From: Phycisphaerales bacterium
GTDB lineage: Bacteria; Planctomycetota; Phycisphaerae; UBA1845
Assembly: GCA_020852275.1 (NCBI GenBank)
Contig: JADZBE010000034.1
Span: forward strand, 62,001-126,000
Reading direction: 5' to 3'
DNA length: 64,000 nucleotides
Under the pieces are notes generated by a model that was given only the letters and a program-made list of their open reading frames with translations, did not search any database and was not told where the DNA came from. Numbering within the stretch: position 1 is the stretch's first letter; each line of letters opens with the position of its first letter. Below, one piece after another: positions 8,628 to 15,155 of the stretch. A program made the position numbers and the translations under genes.

Positions 8628-9894
8628 CGTCATCCACCGCGGCGAGCGTGCGATCGATCACGGCGCGATCATGTGCCGTCGAGACGAACCACGCCTCATA
8701 TCCGCTGGGCGGCAGATGCACGCCGCGATCGAGCATGGCGTGAAAAAACCGTGCAAACCGCGCGTGGTCCGTAGCGGCGGCTTCAGTGAAGTTGCGGACC
8801 CGTTCCAGGCCGAAAAACACCGTCAGCATCGAGCCGACGCGCTGCACGCATCCCCGGACCCGGAAGCGCGCCAACGCCTGCTGCAGGCCATCCGCCAAGC
8901 GGCTCGACGCAGCCTCAAGCTCCTCGTACTTGCCGGTCTTCAGCTCTCTCAGCGTGGCTAGACCCGCGGCCATGCCGAGCGGGTTGCCGGAGAGCGTGCC
9001 CGCTTGGTACACCGGACCCCCAGGGGCTACGAGGTTCATCAATTCCGCGCGGCCGGCATAGGCGGCCACCGGCAGCCCGCCGCCGATGATCTTGCCGAAC
9101 GTGATCAGGTCCGGTTCGACGCCGTACCGCGCGGTCGCCCCACCTTGGGCGACGCGGAACCCGGTCATCACCTCGTCGAAGATCAGCAGCACGCCGTGTG
9201 CCGAGCAGAGTCGCCTCAGGGTCGTAAGGAACTCCGGCTGGGGTGGCACGACGCCCATGTTCCCGGCCACCGGTTCGACCATCACCGCGGCGAGGCGGTC
9301 GTCGTGCGACTTGAAGACGTCGGCGATGGCCCCTTCATCGTTGTACGCCGCCGTCAGCGTGTCCCGGACGCTGCCGGGCGTCACTCCAGGCGAGTCGGGC
9401 AAACCCAGCGTCGCGGCGCCCGACCCGGCCCTCACGAGCATTGCGTCCGCGTGGCCGTGATATCCGCCGCTGAACTTGAGGATTGCCGCTCGACCCGTGG
9501 CCGCGCGTGCCAGACGTATGGCACTCATCACGGCCTCCGTCCCTGAGTTTACGAAGCGCACGCGCTGCGCAGCCGGGACGCGGGCGCGGATTTCCTCCGC
9601 CAGCTCGACCTCCCGCGGCGAGCACAGCCCGATGCTGGTCCCCTCGCCTGCCGCCCGCGCGATCGCCTCCGTCACGGCGGGATGCGCATGCCCGAGGATC
9701 ATCGCGCCCCAGGAACCGACGTAGTCGATGTACGCCCTTCCCTCCACGTCGAAGAGCATCGCGCCCTCGGCGCGCGCGATGATCCGTGGCTCGCCGCCCA
9801 CGCCTTTGAAGGCGCGCACGGGCGAGCTGACGCCTCCCGGCAGGATGCTGCACGCTCGTGTAAACCAGCCCTTCGACGTCATGAACTTCCTCAT
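8596..9894 (-). CDS. hemL: Glutamate-1-semialdehyde 2,1-aminomutase
   Basis: HemL converts glutamate-1-semialdehyde to 5-aminolevulinate in the C5 tetrapyrrole pathway. The 432-residue length matches the family. Visible marks include the start SILPGGVSSPVRAF, the SGTEAVMSAIRLARAATGR segment, GGYHGHADAMLV, the DEVMTGFR motif and the PLP lysine in ITFGKIIGGGLP. The start at 9894 is chosen because GGTGGAGG precedes that ATG; the track ORF begins 44 codons earlier. The isochorismatase-family gene lies 62 bases upstream on the same strand. The gene converges on the GT39 gene with a 32-base 3' overlap. Confidence 0.95.
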   Translation of the reverse strand: MRKFMTSKGWFTRACSILPGGVSSPVRAFKGVGGEPRIIARAEGAMLFDVEGRAYIDYVGSWGAMILGHAHPAVTEAIARAAGEGTSIGLCSPREVELAEEIRARVPAAQRVRFVNSGTEAVMSAIRLARAATGRAAILKFSGGYHGHADAMLVRAGSGAATLGLPDSPGVTPGSVRDTLTAAYNDEGAIADVFKSHDDRLAAVMVEPVAGNMGVVPPQPEFLTTLRRLCSAHGVLLIFDEVMTGFRVAQGGATARYGVEPDLITFGKIIGGGLPVAAYAGRAELMNLVAPGGPVYQAGTLSGNPLGMAAGLATLRELKTGKYEELEAASSRLADGLQQALARFRVRGCVQRVGSMLTVFFGLERVRNFTEAAATDHARFARFFHAMLDRGVHLPPSGYEAWFVSTAHDRAVIDRTLAAVDDAMAEAVRGTG

Positions 9895-9956
9895 GCCTCC
9901 ACCCGCTGGGGCGCACGCCCGCATCCGGTGGATTCGGTGCTCTCCGAAGGTGTCCC

Positions 9957-10532
9957 TCAGACCGGCGGGAACGCCTTGATCAGCTCCAGCATCGCCTTGA
10001 ATTTCGGCGCGTCGCAGCGGTGGCACAGCTCGAAGAGCACGCTTTCGACCGTTGTCACCCTTGCGCCGGCTTGCCTCATGCGCTGCAGCGCCATGTCATA
10101 GCTCCGCGTCCCGCGCGATCCCACGGCGTCCGCGCACACGAACACGTCATAATCCTGCACGCACAGATCCAGCGCCGTCTGCTGCACGCACACGTGCGCC
10201 TCGATGCCCGCAAGGATAATCTGCGGCTTGTCGAGCCGGTTGAGTTCCTCGCGGATCGGCTCGCAGCCGCAGGCGCTGAACGTCGGCTTTTCGTGCAAGG
10301 AGCACCGCGTCTTCGCGAGCGCGGCGAGGATTGACGCCTCCGTGCGACCCAGACCCTTGGGATACTGCTCGGTGACCAGCACGGGGAGGTCGAACAGCGC
10401 CGCGCCCTCCACCATGAGCCGCGACGAGGCGACGACGCGCTGCCGGTCGAGAATCATCGGCAGCAGCTTCTCCTGCGCGTCGATCAGCAGAAGCATGGCG
10501 CGATCGGGCTCGAGCGTGTCGGGTCGCAGCAT
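9957..10532 (-). CDS. Isochorismatase-family cysteine hydrolase
   Basis: This is a 191-residue cytoplasmic hydrolase of the isochorismatase/nicotinamidase superfamily. The catalytic triad residues can be placed: Asp in MLLLIDAQEKLLP, Lys in LHEKPTFSAC, and Cys in GIEAHVCVQQTALDL, preceded by the usual cis-peptide region. The sequence is closest in feel to YcaC-type members of unknown substrate. The start ATG has GGAGGATGGAG upstream. It is oriented with hemL and 62 bases before it, so the two may form one transcript, although no metabolic link is evident. Confidence 0.88.
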   Translation of the reverse strand: MLRPDTLEPDRAMLLLIDAQEKLLPMILDRQRVVASSRLMVEGAALFDLPVLVTEQYPKGLGRTEASILAALAKTRCSLHEKPTFSACGCEPIREELNRLDKPQIILAGIEAHVCVQQTALDLCVQDYDVFVCADAVGSRGTRSYDMALQRMRQAGARVTTVESVLFELCHRCDAPKFKAMLELIKAFPPV

Positions 10533-11358
10533 GAATGCTCCATCCTCCGCAAAGTGCTATCCGCGCGTACTCGCAACGGGCGCTTCGCGCGCCCTATCAA
10601 ACCGCGTTCCGCGCATCCTCGCGACGATCGCTTCGCGCGGGACGGTAACGCCGATCGGACTGTGACTCCAGCGCAGCGGGTGTCGCGGCCCCAGGTGGGT
10701 CTGGCCACGGATTCTGGCATTTCCGCTCGAGCCACGCCCGATTTCGATTTCGTCCAGTGAAGCTCGACCATTCTCCCAGGTCGAGTGGACTCGATCCCCG
10801 AAGCCGAGCCAGCTCGATTTCCGCAGCAGCGCAGGCCCGATTTCCGCAGCAGCGTCAGCCTGATCCCCGCAGGGGATCCACGTGGGTAGCCGTGGGCGCA
10901 GCCCGCGGAATCCCGAGCGTGAGGAGACGCAACCCCGAAAGGGGTTGTGCGTCTGCTGCGATTTTGGTGCGCGCACGGGAGCTGAGGGTGCGACCCCTCC
11001 CGGGGTCGAATCGCCGAACGCTCGATTCCCGCGGGCTGCACCCTCGGGCATTCACGTATTTCCCCTTCCGGGAATGAAACGGTCGACGCCTTCACGAATC
11101 GATCGGCGCCTGCACCGATGCGCTCGGGCGTGCCGATCGTAGGGGTGGCGCTTTCTCGAGGACACCCCCGTGGTTCGCATTTCACCGAAGCCCGATTCCA
11201 ATCGGTTCCTCTGACTGCTTGCTTGCATTCCTTCCATGGGCGGCCTGCCCAAAAGAACGGCCAGCCCCGGCGGACTGCGCCCGCAAGACATCCTGCGGGC
11301 GCGGCGGGTCCTGCGTTAGGCTCCGCTCGCAACGGGCGGGGATGCACCATCCGCAGAC
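10533..11358. repeat. 826-base gap filled with short palindromes and dispersed repeats
   Basis: No gene is credible here. The gap holds the perfect inverted repeats GATCCCCGCAGGGGATC (10862-10878), CAACCCCGAAAGGGGTTG (10930-10947) and CGACCCCTCCCGGGGTCG-like sequence (10991-11008). A direct duplication of CGATTTCCGCAGCAGCG occurs near 10814-10855. The segment 11025-11076 is related to 2010-2064. Several 'ccccgaaagggg' units spaced 45-65 bases apart suggest a decayed cluster of a dispersed palindromic element. The open minus-strand frame across this gap (525 aa in the track) is an artefact of this composition. Confidence 0.6.
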
Positions 11359-13359
11359 TCAACGCGGAAGCGCGGTTTCGGCATCCGCAGCGTCGCCGCC
11401 AGGCGCCGCCTCCACGCGCGTGTATTCCGGAACCAGCCCCGCCAGCGCGTCGCGCAGCACAGCCTCCTCGGCCGTCTGTGCGTGTGTGAGCAGCGCGTCG
11501 ATCTTCCGTCGCACTTCCGTCCAGTCTTCCTCCCGGTGGCGCAGCACGCCGATCTGCGGATGCGCCGTCGGCAGCACGTGTTCCCCGTCGATCGACAGCT
11601 CCTCGAACAGTTTCTCGCCGGGGCGCAGCCCGACGTAGCGGATCTCGATGTCCGTCTCCGGCGCCATCCCGCTGAGGCGGATCATGTTCCGCGCGAGGTC
11701 CACGATCTTCACCGGCTCGCCCATGTCGAGCATGAAGATTTCGCCGCCGCCGCCCATCGCGCCGGCCTGAAGGACAAGCTGCGACGCCTCGGGGATGGTC
11801 ATGAAGTAGCGGCACATCTGCGGATGGGTGACGGTCACGGGTCCGCCGCGCGCGATCTGCTCGCGGAAGATGGGGACCACGCTGCCGTCGCTGCCGAGCA
11901 CGTTGCCGAAGCGCACGGTCACGAAGTGCGTCCCCCCCCCGCCGTTCATCCCCTGCACGCACAACTCCGCCACGCGCTTCGAGCAGCCCATCACGCTGGT
12001 CGGATTCACGGCCTTGTCCGTGGAAATCAGCACCATCTTCTCGACGCCCTGCGCCGCGCACGCCTGCGCCACGACGCGCGTCCCCCCGACGTTGTTCTTC
12101 ACGGCCTCGCCGACGTTAAGCTCCATCATGGGCACGTGCTTGTGCGCGGCGGCGTGGAAGACGAGCGCCGGGCGCTGATCGCGGAACACCTCCGCGACCC
12201 GCGCCGCGTCGGTCACGTCGGCGACGCACGGGAGGATCGTCACGCCGGGGAACTGCTCGCGCAGATGGCGGTCGATGTTGAACAGTGCGTTTTCCGCACG
12301 CTCCAGGAGGATGAGCCGCTGCGGACCGAACCGGCAGATCTGCCGGCAAAGCTCGGCGCCGATGCTCCCGCCCGCGCCGGTGACCGCGATGCGCCGCCCG
12401 CGAAGCTGCGCGCCGATTGCCTCCAGGTCGAGATGCACCGGCAGGCGGCCCAACAGGTCGTCGATCTCGATGTCGCGCAGGTGCGAAACCTGCACGCGCC
12501 CGTGAATGACGTCGGACAGCGCGGGCATCGCGCGAAACCGCAGCCCCGCGCCGTCGCACTGCTCCACCAGCTCCCGCACGCGGCGCGGCGACGCGCCCGA
12601 CAGCGCGATCCACACTTCCGCCGCCTCCGTCCGCGCGGCGATTTCCCGCAGCCGGTCCGTGCGCCCCAGCACGTCGATGCCGTGGATGCTGCCCGTCGGT
12701 CGGTCCGCGCGGTCGTCCAGAAGCCCGACGACGCGGTACGGTCCGGCGATCATCCGGCGCACCTCGCGCAGCAAGGACTCCGCCTCGTCGCCCGTGCCGA
12801 CGACCAGCACGCGCCTTACCTCGTCGCCGTCGCGCCGCCGGGGCGCCAGCTCTTCATAGTTGAAACGAACGATGACTTTCGCCGCGCACACGAACGCGAT
12901 CGAAAGACCGTAGTCCAGCAAGAACACCGACTGGTGCAGACGGGGAAAGGCATAGTCGATCAGCGGCCGGCCGTAACGAAAATGCCAGAAATTCTCCAGC
13001 GCGAAGTAGGACAGGATGAGCGCACAGGACGCGACCAGGGCGGAGAAGCTGATGCCGAACAGGTCGTGCAGCCCCACGTACCGCCACGAGCCGCGGAATT
13101 GCCGCGTCAGGCCGAACACCAGCAGCTTCAGCGGCAGTGCCAGCGCCAGCAGCGGCAGAAACAGATCGACAAACCAGCCCCATTCATCGCCAAAGGGGTC
13201 CGTCGCGCCGCGCGCGAACGCGTTGGAGAAGTTGTACGCCAGGGCGAACGCCGCCAGCAGGCTCGCGCCAAAGAGCGCGGCGTGGGCGAACACACAGATC
13301 GCCAGGCGATGGCGTGCGAGCAGGTCCGATCGTTGTGCCGTGCCGTGCGTGCCGTCCAA
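11359..13359 (-). CDS. CapD/FlaA1-type membrane nucleoside-diphosphate-sugar dehydratase/epimerase
   Basis: About 666 residues from the TTG at 13359, which has GAGGCGGGA just upstream. ATG 13497 would add 46 residues that look noncoding, so the start is uncertain. The N-terminal third carries four membrane helices. A CoA-binding-like Rossmann domain (RRVLVVGTGDEAESLLREV) follows, then the SDR domain with ITGAGGSIGAELCRQI-type glycine motif (here VTGAGGSIGAE), HAAAHKHVPMME and STDKAVNPTSVMGCSKR. In this family the Tyr of YxxxK is replaced by Met, as seen here. It acts on UDP-sugars for capsule, O-antigen or glycoprotein synthesis. A run of nine G in the coding strand (11932-11940) encodes NGGGGTHF. 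Confidence 0.9.
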   Translation of the reverse strand: MDGTHGTAQRSDLLARHRLAICVFAHAALFGASLLAAFALAYNFSNAFARGATDPFGDEWGWFVDLFLPLLALALPLKLLVFGLTRQFRGSWRYVGLHDLFGISFSALVASCALILSYFALENFWHFRYGRPLIDYAFPRLHQSVFLLDYGLSIAFVCAAKVIVRFNYEELAPRRRDGDEVRRVLVVGTGDEAESLLREVRRMIAGPYRVVGLLDDRADRPTGSIHGIDVLGRTDRLREIAARTEAAEVWIALSGASPRRVRELVEQCDGAGLRFRAMPALSDVIHGRVQVSHLRDIEIDDLLGRLPVHLDLEAIGAQLRGRRIAVTGAGGSIGAELCRQICRFGPQRLILLERAENALFNIDRHLREQFPGVTILPCVADVTDAARVAEVFRDQRPALVFHAAAHKHVPMMELNVGEAVKNNVGGTRVVAQACAAQGVEKMVLISTDKAVNPTSVMGCSKRVAELCVQGMNGGGGTHFVTVRFGNVLGSDGSVVPIFREQIARGGPVTVTHPQMCRYFMTIPEASQLVLQAGAMGGGGEIFMLDMGEPVKIVDLARNMIRLSGMAPETDIEIRYVGLRPGEKLFEELSIDGEHVLPTAHPQIGVLRHREEDWTEVRRKIDALLTHAQTAEEAVLRDALAGLVPEYTRVEAAPGGDAADAETALPR

Positions 13360-13703
13360 TCCCGCCTCGCTTACCCGCCCCGCGCGTCGTCCGCCGGGCG
13401 CATCGCATCGCCAAAGGCGGAATACGGCGAGGCAGGATACCGCTGCCGTGTCCGATCGGTAAGGGCCGGTGCGTCGGCCGTCTCGCCGATGATCCACAGG
13501 AACAGCGCGGACAGCGCTGGATCTTCAACCCCCGCGGCGAACCGGCCGGGCAGATTTTGGGGTGCCCCGTCAGCCGCCACGCCGCGCCACGCCGCGCCAC
13601 GCCGCGCCGCAGGTCCGCTGCCACGCGGGTCCGCTGCGCCGCTGTCACGCCTCACCGCGTCAGGCAGAGTTGTGTGGCGCCGCGCTCGCCGCCGGCGCAC
13701 GCT
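13360..13703. repeat. Gap with a 10-bp tandem repeat (GCCGCGCCAC, 13571-13610)
   Basis: The 344-base gap between two minus-strand genes has no credible CDS. At 13571-13610 the 10-mer GCCGCGCCAC is repeated three times, with an imperfect fourth copy. The rest shows only scattered CGCC-rich sequence. Copy-number change here would not affect a reading frame. Confidence 0.6.
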
Positions 13704-14972
13704 TCACTTCCCCCCTGACGTTTTCTTCTCCGCGGCGTCCTTCTGCTCGCGCCGGGGGATCGCCTGCAACCGCGCGTCCATGGCGTCGAAAAACTCCACC
13801 ACCGGTTGAAACGCCGCGTGTCCCTCCCGCTTCGCCGGCTCGATCTTGTCCAGCTCCGGCCTATGCGCCCGCACGTACCGATCCGCGCGCTCCGCCATTT
13901 CGTCGAGGATCGAATCCGCCGTCTTCACTTGCGCCGGATCAAGCTGGTACTTGCGCTCGAACTCGCGCACATAAACCACCCACGTGGTCGGATCATGCTT
14001 CAGCCATCGCCCCGCGTCCTTCGCCGCGTCCGATCCGGGCAGTGGCTTGGCGTCCTTGCCCGCGGAAGCCTCGCCGCGCGACCGCGCCGCCTTCATCACC
14101 TGGAGAAACTCGTCTCGCGTCAAGCCGTAGTCCTCGGGCTTGAACTTCCCCTCCGCCGCCAGCGTCCGCATCCGATCGCCATATCCCGTCAGCCGGTTAA
14201 GCGACGCGCGGTCCTTCTCATAGATGCGCTTCTGCTCCGGCGAAAGACCGGCCTCGAAGCCCGATGCGACCCGGTCCAGCGCCTCCATCGCGTCGCGGTG
14301 CAGCGCGTCGGTCTCGCGGACCCAGCCGGCCACCCGCCCCTGCAGCTCGCGCATGAAGGCCTCGTCGTCCGGCGCCTCGATCCGCAGCTCGACCTGCTCG
14401 CGCACCTGCTTGACGATGGTCGGCGAGTGCTTCACGAACAAGCCCGTCAGTTCAGTCATCATGGAAGACTGGACGCCGCTGACCTGCGCGTCCGAAAGCG
14501 TGTATCGATCCTTGAGGAGCTGACCGAAACGGTCGAAACGCTGCGTGATCTGCCACGGAGGAATCTTGGCCACCTCGCGCAGCGTCCGCAGCGCGAACTC
14601 GTCGGACTCGCCCCTCCAGCCGTTCTGGTCCCAGATGCGCACCATCGACCGGTCGATCCACGCGAACTGCTCCTCCCACGGACCGAACTTCTGAATCTCC
14701 TGCGCCGTCTGCAAGAGCCGCTGCCAGCCATTGGCAGGCTCCGCTGTGTCCTGCGCCAGTGCCTGCGGCGAGGTTGCAAGGAAGGCAAGGAGCCACGCCG
14801 GCATGAGCAAGGTAATCAGGAGTGAAGCCGCCCATCGTCGAGACCTCGCGCTCGGTCGTGTCAGGCTCCCGAACGTCGAGACGAAGCACCCGCCGCCACG
14901 CGCGCAAGCCCACGACCGAACGTGGCCCGCATGTGCGTTCACAAAGCGCGAAGCTGTTGGCGTACAGCGCAT
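13704..14972 (-). CDS. Exported protein of unknown function
   Basis: About 422 residues. A strong signal sequence (SRRWAASLLITLLMPAWLLAFLATSPQALA, cleavage before QD) lies after a 35-45 residue N-terminal tail, so the true start could be internal; ATG 14972, GTG 14942 or ATG 14987 are the options. The mature part is helical and charged, with WEEQFAWIDRSMVRIW, two similar segments around 'LDPAQVKTADSILDEM' and 'LSDAQVSGVQSSMMTEL', and a Lys-rich C terminus. I do not recognise the family. ATG 14972 follows directly on the U-tract of the predicted tracrRNA terminator, so expression could depend on read-through from the tracrRNA promoter. Confidence 0.7.
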   Translation of the reverse strand: MRCTPTASRFVNAHAGHVRSWACARGGGCFVSTFGSLTRPSARSRRWAASLLITLLMPAWLLAFLATSPQALAQDTAEPANGWQRLLQTAQEIQKFGPWEEQFAWIDRSMVRIWDQNGWRGESDEFALRTLREVAKIPPWQITQRFDRFGQLLKDRYTLSDAQVSGVQSSMMTELTGLFVKHSPTIVKQVREQVELRIEAPDDEAFMRELQGRVAGWVRETDALHRDAMEALDRVASGFEAGLSPEQKRIYEKDRASLNRLTGYGDRMRTLAAEGKFKPEDYGLTRDEFLQVMKAARSRGEASAGKDAKPLPGSDAAKDAGRWLKHDPTTWVVYVREFERKYQLDPAQVKTADSILDEMAERADRYVRAHRPELDKIEPAKREGHAAFQPVVEFFDAMDARLQAIPRREQKDAAEKKTSGGK

Positions 14973-14996
14973 AAATAAAGCCCCCACAGGGAGGGC
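14973..14996 (-). terminator. Rho-independent terminator of the predicted tracrRNA
   Basis: On the minus strand GCCCUCCCUGUGGGGGC can form a 6-bp stem with one G-U pair and a 5-nt loop (14996-14980). UUUAUUU follows (14979-14973). It directly precedes the ATG at 14972 of the exported protein. Confidence 0.75.
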
Positions 14997-15079
14997 GGTG
15001 CGGGCAAACCCATGAGAGTCTACCCTGGGCGCTCGCCAGGAGCGTTGCCTTGCGCGGCCGTTTGACCGCTTACTGTGAC

Positions 15080-15107
15080 TTGCGGAAAAACGTCGCTCAG
15101 ATACACT
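15080..15107 (+). promoter_or_regulatory. Possible cas9 operon promoter embedded in the anti-repeat
   Basis: On the plus strand TTGCGG (15080-15085), a 16-base spacer and TACACT (15102-15107) occupy the same place as TTGCCG-N16-TACACT in every array repeat read in crRNA sense. Initiation near 15114 would give a leader of about 40 nt before the cas9 ATG at 15156. The last 17 bases of the anti-repeat, which contain the -10, are identical to the array repeat. Inference only. Confidence 0.45.
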
Positions 15108-15114
15108 AACGTGA

Positions 15115-15144
15115 ACCTTACGCTACCGCCCATCCCTTTGTCAA
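15115..15144 (-). promoter_or_regulatory. Predicted sigma70-type promoter of tracrRNA
   Basis: On the minus strand TTGACA (15144-15139) is separated by 18 bases from TAAGGT (15120-15115). Initiation about 7 bases on would fall at 15107-15108, exactly the first base of the anti-repeat. The -35 lies in the cas9 leader and overlaps its ribosome site (AAGAGG, 15143-15148), so tracrRNA and cas9 initiation may interfere. Confidence 0.7.
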
Positions 15145-15155
15145 GAGGTGTGCCC

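Larger units (their letters stand above)
14973..15107 (-). ncRNA. Predicted tracrRNA of the type II-C CRISPR-Cas9 system
   Basis: On the minus strand, 15107-15072 is an anti-repeat complementary to the crRNA-sense repeat at 35 of 36 positions. Five of these are G-U wobbles and one is a C-C mismatch. It is followed by a hairpin GCGGUC-AAAC-GGCCGC, the segment AAGGCAACGCUC, a second hairpin (CCUGG/CCAGG) and a terminator hairpin with a U-tract. This order, and the wording ACAGUAAG then CAACGCUC, resembles the Neisseria meningitidis II-C tracrRNA as I recall it. Predicted length is about 135 nt. It is transcribed divergently from cas9, whose start is 49 bases beyond the RNA 5' end. Ends are predictions from the promoter and terminator only. 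Confidence 0.85.

Noticed and set aside
10484-12061. 525-aa minus-strand ORF spanning the repeat gap and the CapD 3' region
   Set aside because: It overlaps the isochorismatase start region and the CapD gene in another frame, and crosses clustered palindromes.
11482-13809. 775-aa plus-strand ORF antisense to the CapD-like gene
   Set aside because: His/Arg/Ala-rich mirror of a well-conserved minus-strand gene; typical of antisense frames in GC-rich DNA.
15075-15155. 27-codon N-terminal extension of Cas9 in the ORF track
   Set aside because: It is encoded by the anti-repeat and leader, lacks a ribosome site, and RuvC-I begins normally after ATG 15156.
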